Source: Talinum fruticosum
Lineage: Eukaryota > Streptophyta > Magnoliopsida > Caryophyllales > Talinaceae
Length of the DNA: 64,000 bases
Reading direction: 5' to 3'
NCBI GenBank assembly: GCA_021018815.1
Contig: JAITYX010000083.1
Coordinates: forward strand, 992,001-1,056,000
In this document: piece by piece, positions 1 through 12,336 of the stretch
How positions within the stretch are numbered: the first letter of the stretch is position 1
Layout of the letters: each line of letters opens with the position of its first letter
Translations under genes and position numbers: made by a program
The notes under the pieces: model-generated
Database searches by the model: none
Seen by the model: only the letters and a program-made list of their open reading frames with translations
What the model was told of the DNA's origin: nothing

Positions 1-747
1 ATCTCTGCTGTAGATGTAATGAGGATGGATCCTTCCAGACTATATAATCGAGGGCAATATATGCTTCTTATGTGAAGGATAGCTTGGCATACCATATAAT
101 TTAGTCTGTCACTTGGTCAAACTTTACCATCTAACTGCCGGAAATTATACCAATTAGTTTTCTAGACTCTTTATTGGGCCCTTTATATTCTAAAATTTCT
201 CAGGCAACTCCTGTGCTTCTCGCTGCTTCTAATATATATATTTCTTCCAATGCCTTCATGAAAGGTATTGAGGAGATCATTGAACAACAACAAATCCCTG
301 TGTGGGTCCCACTTTAACGGGCTGTAGGGAGATCCAGATGTAGACCTTGCCCCTGTAAACACAATTCCTACTATCAGAGAGACCAACTCCAAGAGATAAT
401 TTACAAAGTAGTACATATTTACATTAATTATTTCAATTCCTGTTTACAGTGTGCTACTATGTTTGTCCTATTTCCTGCTGGAGAATCTTATTTATTTTTA
501 CTAATGTCCGTTCAATGAAATATCTTACCTTGCATGCTTTAATTGAAAATAATTTTTGTTGATGAAATGTTCAAATATTATGTGGAAGTGTAATAATTTC
601 ATGGCATCCATGTTTGGTAGCTCATACTGACATCTTGGCATTGTATGTTTCCCTCCAGCCAAATTCATTATACAATCTGTGGACAGCTTCACCGTGGTTT
701 GGCAGAGGTCTAACTAACTGTGGTCTCTTGTGGCTTCTTATTGGCAG
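1..747. other. Intronic sequence of the AUG3 gene, no exon seen
   Basis: This stretch precedes the first recognisable AUG3 exon and I find no AUG3-like coding segment in it on the plus strand, so it is probably part of an intron. The upstream exons of the gene lie outside the window. It contains a short decayed repeat at about 279-360, listed separately. Confidence 0.6.
279..360. repeat. Decayed SINE-like fragment
   Basis: A short run begins with AACAACAACAA, continues with GTGGGTCCCAC and ends GATGTAGACCTTGCCCC. This order (CAA repeats, gggtcc, a ggga block, then gatgta..c.ttacccc) is seen in many plant tRNA-derived SINE relics. A similar string lies in a WNK intron near 52063-52126. There is no intact A/B box or clear target duplication, so the class is tentative. 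Confidence 0.3.
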
Positions 748-3406
748 TTCATTAGTCATTTGATAAACCAACTTGCTAGGCATCAGTTTCTAAGGATAGC
801 ATGCCAGTTGGAAAAGAAAACAATGCTTGCAGCATATTCGCTGCTTAAAGCGATTGAATCAGAACTTCAATCTTACCTTACTTCTACAAAAGGACGAGTG
901 GTATGTTTTCATTTAAATTGCAAATTATTTTATCATAATACTTACTGCTACAAGTTACTGATGTATAAAGTATTGAACAAGTTTCTTATTTCTATTATCT
1001 GTGATTTGAGGGCTGGTGTTTTTAAGACCCTCTATTTCCCATTTCAAAAGAGTTCAGTCCTAAGTGAGATGGATAATGTTTTAAGGACTAATACTCAAAA
1101 CAAAGCTCATAAGAGAGACACTTTTACTGGGAGGAGATGCACGATTATGTTGGGACACCTGAAAGTGAAACAAAGTGGTAAAATTTATTTATGATTATCA
1201 CTGGTTTCCTAATGGAAAAAGAAGTTTTGTTATAATTAAGGCCTTCATGTCCTCGAACTTTTTCCTGATTGAGGGCATTATTCATTTGTCTTCTCGAAAG
1301 ATCTTGCTAAGGTTGTACTGTTCACTTTAAGTCTTTAGCTGCATCAATTTGATTGGTTAACATCAACATAAAAACATTTATATCTTATTCTATTTATTAG
1401 GTCACTATGAACTAGTTTTCTAGAAGTACTTGAGCGAATAAATTTTTTATTTTAAGGGGCTAAACTGTAACTGATTGCGATATAAATGGAAGTTTGACCT
1501 CTGTACACTGAAGGCCCTGCAGTTAACAGGCTGGGAGTTGAAAAGCGAGCATTGGTCTTTAGTTTAGCTCATCATAACTATTATGCTGACAGGGTCGTTG
1601 CCTAGCGCTGATTCAAGCTGCATCGGATATGCAAGAACAAGGGGCGGTGGATGACAGGGACAATTTCTTGCATGGTGTTAGAGACCTTTTAAGCATATAT
1701 TCGAGTAAGTAGCTTTGCCTACTGAAAGCTCAAGTGTTTTGATGGGAACTTTTTCCTTAATCTATTTGTGTTTTCAGACACCCAGGCTAGTCTCTCAACA
1801 TATGTCTCTGTGCCTGGTATTATTCAACAAATATCAAGCCTTCAGTCAGACTTGGCGACCCTTCAATCTGACCTTGAAAATCTGCTTCCTGAGGATAGAA
1901 ACAGATGCATCAATGAGCTGTGAGTTAAAATTTTTCTATATAAGTGATTGTCAGATTAGACTTAGGATGGTAACATGCTTACTGAATCTTGAGCTTTGCT
2001 CTAATGGGCTTTTTACTGTTTCAGGTGTACCCTAATTCAGAGTTTGCAGCAACTGCTATTTGCTTCGTCTACGACAGCTCAGCCTGTGTTGACTCCAAGG
2101 GTATGCTTTCCAATTCAATTTTTTAGATTGCTGGCACGAATGGATCAGGGAACTATTTTGATTTAGTGTCCAGTGACATGTTCTCCCTTGCTCTATTTGT
2201 TTTGGCTGTTGAGAAGATAGTGCATTTATCAGCTTACTTTTCTATGTTAGCTATAAACTTTAGCTGCCTTCTTTCCAGTTCTTATATTGGCTTTCTCAAA
2301 GGCAAATCTATGCACATTGACCATTTTTTCTTATAAACGTGATGAACTTTCAGTTGAACTATGATATTACATGGCATACAGACATATGTTTTTATTTGAT
2401 TATACTTTATAGCTCAAATTTGATATTAGTTAGAAAATTAGTGTCAGGTAGTTCCCCCACTGACAAGTCAAAGTGAATGCAGGAAGGGTAATATGGGATT
2501 AGTGAAGTAGAGGTGGAAATTTTCGTAGTGTGGTTGTGGATTTCTGGCATCCTTAGATGTGTATGAGCTATTATGGGTTTCTGAGTGTGAGCGTGTTTCA
2601 TGCATGCATTTGTCCTTTCGGGTGTGTGCTAGTCATCATGAATTTATGTGAAAACTGTTACTAGTGAGCTGGCAGTTCTGGGTTGGGCATATAATAGGTG
2701 CACCAGTTTGGTGTTTGAGTTATTGTGAGTACAAGAATGTGGATGTTCATGTATTGGAATATTGGACATTTTGTAGCTATGAAGCAGTTTTGTTTGCAGA
2801 ACATCCATCAATGTTAGGTGTTTCCTTTCCCCGATCAAAAGTGACGTGTTGTGTCTCAGACATTCTCATATGAGGGGCTAACATTATTTTTACCCTGCTG
2901 CTTGTGACAAACAGCAATTGATGAAAGAGCTTGACGAGTTGGATAAGATCAATGCCAAACTCTCAACTGCTGTTGAGGAAGTTATACTGGAACATCACAA
3001 GAAGAATGAGGTAGTTAATCTTTGTTTTCTGCTCATGGAAGCATCTTTAATTTATGTTGTTTTCTGTTTATCTTTGGAGTTAGACTGTTCTAAAACCGAA
3101 CTTTTATGAAAATGCGCAGTATTTTTAGTTGCATTGATTCCACTGTTCATTGCTTGCAGAAACAGAATGTCTCAGTAGTGTTTATATATACGGTGTCTCT
3201 TGATTGTAGTTTTGTTATATTCACACTCAGAAGTTGTTATGATGCTGAGGCATGTATCTTTACCATCACCTCATAGGGAATGTGTTAAAAGGAAACTAGC
3301 AATCTTTTTCATGACTAGACAGTATGTGCTGAACAGGACATGTCCCTACATGACATGAAAATGTGGAATCCAAATGGAATCTGGTTTGAGCATTTGTTAT
3401 GTATTG

Positions 3407-3455
<49 letters not shown>

Positions 3456-3841
3456 GCTGCACTTCGAAGTAAACCTGAATTTTTCATGGATAAAAACGCA
3501 AGTATGGATGCTTATTACAACGGTCCAGTTGTATCTATTTTCATCCTTTATCACATTTCCTAATCTATCATAATTTGAAGGCCTAGAACCGCTTGGTTCA
3601 CATGTATGTTACTTTATCAAATTCCACTTATACTAACTTTTATTTAGATTGGATAATGAAACTACTGCTTATGTAAATGACTTATTGTTATTTTGATGAT
3701 GTGTAGATAATCAAATATCATGCAACAGAGGTAGGGTTGTTCCAAAGGCGAGTTTTTGTTGATTTCTTTTGTAACCCTGATCGTTTGAGGAGTGAAGTGA
3801 GGAAGCTGACCGCTCAGGTCAGAGCCTTACAAGTTTCATGA
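748..3841 (+). CDS. AUG3: AUGMIN subunit 3 (HAUS3-like), 3' part of the gene
   Basis: Subunit of the eight-member augmin complex, which binds spindle and phragmoplast microtubules and recruits gamma-tubulin for branching nucleation. Six exons are visible: 748-900, 1593-1704, 1778-1919, 2025-2100, 2915-3010 and 3707-3841. All have GT-AG borders and one open frame; together they encode 237 residues and a TGA stop. The translation begins [15 protein letters not shown], continues through [18 protein letters not shown] and [20 protein letters not shown], and ends with [16 protein letters not shown] and RALQVS; I recognise these as the C-terminal third of plant AUG3. Much of it is heptad-like, fitting the coiled-coil nature of the family. 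The N-terminal exons lie before position 1. No frameshift was found in the visible exons. The 814-base intron between exons 4 and 5 and the 696-base intron before the last exon hold no other gene; the latter carries a CA microsatellite. Confidence 0.93.
3409..3452. repeat. (CA)n microsatellite in the last AUG3 intron
   Basis: About 22 uninterrupted CA units lie inside the 3011-3706 intron. The open frames made of His-Thr or Cys-Val repeats here are products of the repeat, not genes. Confidence 0.97.
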
Positions 3842-6339
3842 CGTGCCTGCATTGCCTAATTTGAGTATAGGTCCTGTTTAGTTTAGACAAGTTTCGTTTG
3901 GAACGATTTTTGTGGTGAGTTTGCTAATTCCACAAATGTTCACTGTTGTAAAAATGAAATGTAGTATGCAATTATAGACCGGAACTGGGTCCGAGGAGAG
4001 TTTTCATGGGTGTCCTGTGTTGTTGAAAATCAGTTGGAGAATTGTGAAATCTGTAATGCTTCTTTGCAGTATAGTATATATACATCAAGTCCATTCTACG
4101 GTGGTCGACTCGGGAAGTCGTGTACTTTTGGTTATTAGACAAAGCATAATTGTTTAACAAAATGTGTCTGAACTTATAATGTCCGTTAGAATTGCAATTA
4201 TTGCACGAGGATGATACTCAAACGAGAGGGAAAGAGCTCCTCGTTGAGCTACTACAATGGCAGCTAGAGAGAGGGAGAGAGCTAGCTAATCCTAATATAA
4301 ACTATACTTATCTACTAACTCAAGATTCAATCAATTCCCCACCCCTCCCCCCAAAAAAAAATTAAGCTCACTAACAAGGAGCTGTTAGTTTTAACACTTA
4401 AAAATTAGCTGTTAGTTATTACGAACTATTATTGAGTCTGTTAATTATTATGAGCTGTTATGAGCGGTTAGAATGGATTAAGACCAGTTGTTATGGTTAT
4501 TATTTAGTTTTTGGTATAAAAACTGTTAGAAATGCCAAAACAAAGAGACATAATATACTTAACTAGCAAATTTTGACTTTTTAAGCAAAAATAAATAAAA
4601 AACATAATATTGAACCAAGCTTGAATTGTGCAATATCCATCTTAGCCGAGTTCCATTGTATCCATGATGAGGCCGAGTCTGACTTGGCTTGACTCGACTC
4701 ATTTGAACCCCTATTTAATTCAACCTTAATAGATTAAAAAAATCTTGAATTTTCCAACATCCGACACAATCAACCACTCTTTTTTCCTCCCATGGGGCCA
4801 ACAATGATAATTTATCCCCCCTTTTTTTTTTAATACGGTTCATCATGCAAATGTCCAAGGCTTGTTAATTAGTTGGGAGTGTGACTTGGTGGGACTCAAT
4901 AATTAATTATTCATCATTTTACTTTTGATAAATTTAATTTCATGTCCTTTTTCACGCCTCCTTTTGATTAATTTAGGCCAACAGTGGAAGTTATATCATA
5001 ACATTAGGAAACCTTTTTCACTTTTGGCTCCTCACTTACCCTAATTTTGAGCTCCTTTGGTCCCAAAAAACCAAAAAAGAACTCCTTTAATTCACATTCA
5101 TAAAAGATAAAGTTTGATGTCACACAAAGTAAACACACACAAAACCCAAATAAGGTCAGTATGTGTTGTAATATTTGATCACCCCCAACTTTGCACTTCA
5201 ATTCCCGATAACAAGCTATTCATTTTGGAAGAGTTAAGGTTATTGAGATGATAACAAAGTCGTGACATAATATTCTCCATACATAATGTTAAACCTTGAG
5301 AATATACCAAAATATATATCAATTTTTTTATGATTAACAATAAGTGGTCAAGGATATGAATTTTCAATTGTTTACTGAAAATTATTCACTATTTTCTCTA
5401 TTTCACAATACATATATCTGTAACTCATTTTTTTGTGTTTCATAATATATATCTCACCTGTAATCTTAATGGCATATTAATGTCTAATTTACCAAATTTG
5501 TCCTTATTAATTACTTTCTCCTTCATTTTTCATTGACTTTCTCATTTCCAATGAAACCATGTGATAACTTGATTTTTTAACACATTTTTGTCATGAACTT
5601 TGTGTTTCCTTAGTATCCCCTCATAGTTCAAAAGCGATAAGTATTATAAAACGGGGAGTAATAAACTGATGAAGATGGGCTTTCATCAAGGGTGAATACA
5701 TGGGTAATAATGAGGCTATCAACAAAATAGATAAAGAGAAAGAGAGGCTATAGTGTACATGAAAAGAAAAACAAGAGCTAAAATTACATAAATAAAGAAA
5801 AAAAAAAGGGAAATAAATCTTTAATTTGCAACTCTTTTTGGGCATCCCTTTCGTCTTTTCATGTAGTATTTCTCATCAAAAGTCGATTTGTAGATACCCT
5901 AAAAATAGCCAACTCCTTATTCAATTCCCACGTCAAACATCATGTGACATTACTTTGGAAGTGGATCCAAAAAAATAAAAAAAATAAAAATCTTGGCTCC
6001 TTTAGAGAAAGCTCCTCCTATGTCCATTAAAAAGTAAATTTGACATTAATTTACATAGAGAAAAAGAAAAGGCTCACAAGCCACAAAATCATCCCCCAAA
6101 AAAAAAAAAAAAATCCCACAAATCTCTCCTTTCTCTCTAGCCTTTTTTCCCTCTTTTTTTGCTTTTCTTTTTACAAAAAGCCTAAATGGAGGAAAATTTA
6201 AAAATTTTCTAATACATATATATATATAAAGATATCCATGTCTAGTTCACTAGCTTAAGATAAGGCACTTTGATTTTCCATAGTAAATATGTTCTCAAAA
6301 TAAACATTAATCTTCCCTCCCTATTTAGGCTTCTGAGGA
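3842..6339. other. Intergenic, AUG3 3' end to NOI/RIN4-like gene
   Basis: The first few hundred bases are probably AUG3 3' UTR. The rest is AT-rich with many poly-A/poly-T tracts and no convincing coding frame on either strand. About 4378-4520 is a degenerate region built from GAGCTGTTA and AACTRTTA-like words. Because AUG3 and the next gene converge, this interval should contain both poly-A sites. Confidence 0.7.
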
Positions 6340-8146
6340 TTACACACAAGCTGGCATCAAACAACTTGAGAAAAGCCCTAATCTTTTCTTCTGCAAAATA
6401 CAAAAGGTAAAAAAAAAAAAACAATTAGAGAGCATACAACACAAACATGAAATGCAAAATCTTTATGTAGGATTAGCCTCGGGTTTTTTTTTTAATATAT
6501 GTTTGGGGAAAATGACACAGGATTCTGTAATTTTCAGTTTTTTTTGGTGTGTTAATGTATCTCTCAAAATTGCGGGCATTTGTACTCCCATTGTCTCTAT
6601 TTATTCACGGGATTTATAGTGGGTGTTATTATTGTTTCTATAGAGACAGTGGTAAAGATAATTTAGTAAAAGACTAGTTTTTTTTTGAAAAAAAAAAGAA
6701 AGGAAGAAAAGATAGAGGAAAGGAATTTAAGAGGAGGAAGTGAAAATTACCCTTTTGGGTTTGGCATGGAGGTACTCAGGGGGATCTTGTACAAGTCTTC
6801 ATCCACAGGCTTAGATTTGGGGGCAACCCTAGCTGGCCTTGCTGCTGCCTTTACTATCTCATCCTCCTCTGAATATCCCCACTCTTGCTTTTGCCTCCTT
6901 TCCTGCTTTTTCCCCTCTGAAGGGTATCCCATCCCTCCTTTTGCTCTCTGCTTTTTTTTTTTAACAAACAAAAAATCACCCAAAAGAAGAAGAAAAACAA
7001 TAATGAGTATTATTAACATATAAATTTACTTTTATGACATCATCATTCATCCAAATCCATCATCATATTGGTTCTAATCCTTTGCCCATGTCATAATTAT
7101 ATATAAAAAAGAAGAAAATCATAGCAAGAGGAGACCTTGTTCATGAATAAAGTGACACAAATGATGAAACCATGCTCCCTCCCTAATGGGTGAGTGAGGT
7201 CCATCTAACACACTCATTATTCTCAACTAAATCTCTTCAACTTTTTGACAATTGAGCTCACCCACTCTCATCTAAGTTATCCAAGAAACTTTTAAAAAAA
7301 TAAATAAAGATTCTCGAATCAGTTTATTAGAAAATTGATTTTTAAACCGTCTCATTATAATGTCTACTAATGTCAAAATTGACTCTATGATATATCCCGA
7401 AATGTTTTCACAGGATGTTTCTAAAAATTATTAGAAGAGAGCGTGTCGAGATTTTAAATTACAAAATAATTGACATATATGAACACATGGCACATAATAA
7501 CCAAAATAAAGGCTTAATATATACCCAATACCATTTACACTACCATTTCTCAAGCCTAAGGAGTTGGAATTTCTCATACTCTCAAAAGTCTTTAATCTCT
7601 CATAAGATGTAGAATGATTGAAAATTTCTTGTCATTCTATACATATATTGTCGTAAATTATCCGAAAATATAAGACGGTCTATATCTAAATCTCGTCAAA
7701 TTCGAGCCATAAAAGCTTATCACCTGGTAGGTTCTCGTATGAACAACCTAACCACAAGAACAAATACAGAGCAAAACTTGATCAAAATTGAGAAATTTGA
7801 GCATACCCTGCGACGAGGAACGACGATAACAGCAGGAGTAACGACGTCGTTTTGGTACAAATCACCTGCCACATACAAATCTCTGTCCTCACCCTGATAA
7901 CTACCATAACGAACTAACCCAGCTTGCCTTGCACCCTCAAAACACTGCGTATAGGGCAGATCATACCCATAATCCCAGCTCCCAAACGCTGGGACATGAT
8001 TATGATTATGGCTGTAATTAATCCACCTATAATCCTGCTTAATTAACCCATCATTAAGGAAACATTATAAGCATATCACCCACAATTAATCACAAAAAAA
8101 AAACAGAGATAGAGATTAAGAGTGATTAGGGTATACTTACATCCAT
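6340..8146 (-). CDS. NOI/RIN4-like family protein, frame broken by one base
   Basis: Small plant protein of the NOI/RIN4-like group (AvrRpt cleavage-site type, plasma-membrane tethered in known members). Exons on the minus strand: 8146-8141 (Met-Asp), about 8034-7807, 6947-6751 and 6390-6340. Exon 2 carries VPAFGSWDYGYDLPYTQCFE, then RDLYVAGDLYQNDVVTPA and IVVPRRR. Exon 3 ends in KPVDEDLYKIP, a conserved block of the subgroup. Exon 4 encodes KKRLGLFSSCLMPACV and a stop, the basic/Cys tail expected for membrane attachment. In the sequence as given exon 3 leaves frame right after KIP, at a run of five G (6779-6783, C on the coding strand), and would stop at 6747. With one more base exon 3 reads on as PPEYLH... 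and reaches an AGG|GTAATT donor in phase with exon 4. The exon 2 acceptor may be 8034 or 8037. Length with frame repaired is about 160 residues. Confidence 0.85.
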
Positions 8147-8235
8147 TTCTGTGGGGTTTTCTGAAGAAAAACAGAGCTTCTGTTAGGGAGGTGGGCAACT
8201 GCAGATGATGCTGCCCTTAATATAAAGAGATTTCC

Positions 8236-8267
<32 letters not shown>

Positions 8268-8268
8268 G
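8236..8268. repeat. (GA)n tract upstream of the NOI/RIN4-like start codon
   Basis: A nearly pure GA repeat, read as CT on the coding strand, lies about 90-120 bases upstream of the ATG at 8146. CT-rich tracts in this position are common in plant core promoters and 5' UTRs, so it probably belongs to that gene's leader or promoter. Confidence 0.8.
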
Positions 8269-8352
8269 AGGGAGACAAAGTGGGGAGGGAGAGTGAAGCA
8301 AAGTAATGGCATGAAAGAGACAAGAGAGAAAGAAAAGGAAGGAAAAAGGCAA

Positions 8353-9611
8353 GTTTGGAGGGGTTGTTTTCTGCTTTTTATTTTTCTACCCTCAATAATT
8401 TAAAACCCTTTTGCTATCTATCTGTGTGTTGAAGCAGAGCAAAACCAGAGCAGGAACAGAGCAAGTAAATGGTGGTGGGGGTATTGGACCTATGCTTGTA
8501 TTAGTATATTCTAAAATCTAAAGCTTGTGGTCCTTTTTCTCATTTCCCCTTTTTTCCTTTTTCTTGCAATTATTTTTGGAGGACACATAGTGAGACTTCA
8601 TACAATGCTACTTTTTAATTTTCACTATGAAATGCAAATTAAGATGTTCTCTATAAAAGGGCTCACCATATTTTTGTAGTGGATCTAAGAAGTTCCAATA
8701 AGAGTCTTTATTCATTTTGGGTTTGTGGAATAAATTAAGAGTCATTTCACCTTAAAAATTAATCATTTCAACTTATAATAGTTGACAGCCTAATCATTAT
8801 AGTTTATTTCGACTCATTGAAGTCATAACGAGTTATAATAACTAACTTTAACAACCATTTCAAACATGTCCTTAGAGGTGTGCCATTTGAATTTAGGCAT
8901 TTTAGGCACGATAAAATTTTTATAGGTGAAAGTTCATATCACAAATTTGGACATACTTGTTTTGAATGTTGGTTACTCGGGTTAGGGTCTAATCGGGGTG
9001 TTTGAGTCCGCAATTCGGACGGGGCCCGATATGGTGTTTTTGTGCGAATGTTCAAATACTCCGAACCGGATTGACTCGAACCCGAATTTTCGTCAACACT
9101 ACTTAAATGAAAGGCCGATTCCCAAATCATTCATGTTTCATATGTATAATTAAGTATAGCAAAATTGAACAAATATAGAATATATCGGTATTATAATTTG
9201 TAACAACAAAGTCTTAGAATTAACATATTTACAAGTAAAAATATTTAAAAGGATAAGGTTGTTTACATCCGAATCTCTCTATATCCGACATAAGCGAGAC
9301 TCACATTAAATATTATTATTATTATTGTTATCCTAATGTACCAAATTGACCCTCGTTACAATTTGGAAGTATTATGATCTATGGAGAGAAGGGTAGGGGT
9401 GGGGATTATTAAAAAAAAAAAAGGGCACATAGACATACACACGAGCAAGAGTACCCGTGCATGTGAAAATGCATGGTGCTTTGTGCTCTCTTCTCTTCTC
9501 TCACCTTTTATCTTTATACACTTTCACAGCCCAGCAAAACTGAAGCTCAGCTTCTTATCACTTTGAATTTTCTATTCCCAGTCTCATTTTCCTGCGGCAC
9601 ACAGACCACTG

Positions 9612-9648
<37 letters not shown>

Positions 9649-10479
9649 GTGAGAGCGATAGAGGAGAGATAGAGAGAGAGAGAGAGTTGATGTTTCGAAG
9701 ATCGTGTAATTCAACAGCATATTAAAACCATACACAGGAGCAAATAAAAGCTTGGAGAGCAAGGGTGGGTCAATTTTTGCAATACAAGCATCTTCTTCGC
9801 TAGGCTGCCTTGTAGCATTTATTGGATTTGATTTTCAACAAACAATTTATTGACTTTTTTTAAAATACTATTAATATAATTATATTTTTCACTTTGTCAA
9901 GACATATTTATTGACTTCAAGAACCACTTGAGAAAACACAAGTCTTATGGATAAAAAAGTGCTTCTACCAAAGTTGGTTTTTGCATGCTTTCATGTGAGA
10001 AATGAGAACTTACTAGTCAAGTTTTTCCTGCCTCTACACATACCCCCCTCTATGTAGTCATTATAGTAACATTTATAGGGTCATAAATATTGGCTTAAAA
10101 TTTTTAATTAAACTGATTCGTTAAAATGACACTAAAGTCTTTTTATAAATAATTAGTCGACAAATAAATTATAAATATAAACATGAAAAGTTAGTACAGG
10201 TTCGGCCACTTAACAATATCAACTAGTTTGCAAAACAAAAACCAAGACATCAAACAAAACCCTAGCTTATCTATTGGACGTGAGGTTTTCTATGAAATGA
10301 TCTAAATTGTAACTCCTTTTAAGATCATTCTCATGAGGATGAAAGTTCACATGCCATAAAATCAGGAACTATTTTAAATAACTTTTACAAGATGAGTGTG
10401 TATTAATCAAGAAGTGACATTAACGATTCTAATTTTCCTAATGTTTTCACTTTTCTATGTTCAACCCTATAGGGAGTCA
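8353..10479. other. Gene-free interval with GA-rich leader-like segment
   Basis: No coding frame could be supported. About 8990-9110 holds decayed TCGGGTT/GACTCGAACCCGA words also found near 16240-16480 and 24740-24950. At 9611-9691 two GA tracts sit in a locally less AT-rich segment (9470-9830) that resembles a plant 5' leader, but no open frame follows. An ATT repeat lies near 9307-9329. Confidence 0.6.
9611..9691. repeat. (GA)n microsatellite pair
   Basis: Two GA-rich runs are separated by GTGAGTGAGAGCGATAGAGG. They are preceded by a CT-rich, intron-free stretch, which suggests a transcribed leader, but no coding sequence was found downstream. Confidence 0.9.
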
Positions 10480-10730
10480 AGCCGATTCAAATTGGTATAT
10501 ATATACTAACATCTATTTCTATTTTATTTTCATTTCTATTCGTTTCTACTTATTTCTTTTGTTCATTTCTATTTGTCTCTCTTCATTTCTACTCATTTCA
10601 TCTAATCGTTTGTGTTCGTTTATGTTCGTTTCTGCTCATTTCTATTCGTTTCTGCTCATTGATGTTATTTCTTCTCATTTATAACATATATGTTATTTCT
10701 GTTCATTTTATCTGCCAACTCGAATAGGCT
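10480..10730. mobile_element. MITE-like element with simple-repeat interior
   Basis: The ends are imperfect inverted repeats: AGCCGATTCAAATTGGT on the left and GCCAACTCGAATAGGCT on the right; the right end reversed reads AGCCTATTCGAGTTGGC. The interior is a degenerate array of words such as TTTCTATTCGTTTCTG. No transposase is encoded. Related ends occur at 20491-20694, 23754-24027 and 41418-41606. I see no clean target duplication. Confidence 0.5.
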
Positions 10731-11060
10731 CTAATCAATTGCAATCATGAAAGCTAATGCTTCAATAACATAGCTACTTAATTTAATTTGTATCATCATT
10801 ATGTAGTTAAACTTGTGACTGTACTGATTAATTATTAATGGGGGTCATATGATAGTGAAATATCATATCTAGGCAACCTAACGCTCGGTACTTTGTTCAG
10901 AGTTTCATTTACTGAAATGCATCAGAAGAGTGCTCCAGAATTTTGCAGGGTAAAGAAACATTTTCAGGTGATTCAGAAAATTGCAGTCACAATTTTTTCC
11001 GCCCCTTTTCCTTTTCTTTTTTTCTTCCCAAAACACAGAGTGGATTAAATGCTTCTGCCC

Positions 11061-11088
11061 TTCTCTCTCTCTCTCTCTCTCTCTCTAA
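11061..11088. repeat. (CT)n microsatellite
   Basis: About 14 CT units within a non-coding stretch. Confidence 0.95.
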
Positions 11089-12256
11089 GCTCGAAACTGC
11101 AATCATGTTATGGACGTTAGCCTGTTGAACATCAGAATTTTTTTCTCTGAAGTAAAAATTTATTATGAGAACAGGAAGGGGAGCCTCCAAAACCCTAGAT
11201 TGTCCTTGGCAAAAAAGTCAAGCATTGAAATCTCATAAAATGTCTTATTCTTGAGCAAATTGCATGGTACATGGTGAGATTTTTAGGGTTTCTCGTATCA
11301 GAAACTTAATTAGGTTCAAATTTTGTCTGTGCCGTTGTTGGGTAATGTATCATACTAGTGTTAGATTTTTCTGATTGGCTGGGGTTAATTCTGAGACAAG
11401 AAGGTTGTTTTTACTCCTGTTTTTGTATTGCAATGCTTATATCTTACACAAGCTACATTCTAGCTGTGTACCTCCTTAACGCTTATATACGAGACTGTTT
11501 TGCAGTTATAAATTAGTTGTGAGGTTAGTTGAAAAAAAGTATAAGTAATCATAAGAAATTATAACGTGTAAGTTGCTTAAAACAAATAAAAAAATCTTGA
11601 GATAATTTTTATAATTCTATTTTTCTTGGTTTTTCGTCGCCTTCATCAATTATCAATGTATTGATGGCCTTTTCTATATGGCAAATTAGTTTTCTCAATT
11701 AGTAAATTATTTGGTAAACAAAGAGAATTACATTAATTAATTTCAAATTTCATGTAAAATATGTTTCTTTTGTATTACAATTAAAATCCCACGAAACTCA
11801 TATTATAAGATGAAATACATGAAGAGTACCTTTGTATCTTTTTATCTTTTTATATGAAAAAAAATAATTTAATTAATGACAAAGAAAAATTTTGAGTTTA
11901 AAGACAATAACTTTGTATCTTTTTTGCATGAGAAGATACCTTTAACCATTAATTATTAATTTTTTTAAAGCTACTCTTTTTTTTTCTTTTTTTTTTTTTG
12001 GGATCAATGTGGAGAAAATTGGGTTTGTCAAAATGACACCTTTTGGCGAAATATAGGTGCATATATTTTGTGACCTACGACCCTCCTTTTCATTTTAGAG
12101 GGCACCACATATAATAATATATAAAAATGCATGCTTATTTTTAATTTTTCATGATAATTATATTTTAATTTGGGGGTCCAGCTTTTGCAGCCCTTTGAGT
12201 AAACTGGAAGCTACTCTACTCTTGCAAAAGGCTTACAAAAAAATCTTTATCCTACC

Positions 12257-12336
12257 AATTTTGAAATATTCGCAAGAGCATATACTTTCAATAATAAATT
12301 TTGAAATATTCGCGAGAGCATATACTCCCAAGAAGA
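12257..12336. repeat. Two-copy 40-base direct tandem repeat
   Basis: The unit starts AATTTTGAAATATTCGC and continues with GAGAGCATATACT in copy two (AAGAGCATATACT in copy one). Copies start at 12257 and 12297 with few differences, so the duplication is fairly recent. Confidence 0.9.

Noticed and set aside
3296..3573. Open frames with Cys-Val or His-Thr repeats
   Set aside because: They are made by the CA microsatellite inside an AUG3 intron.
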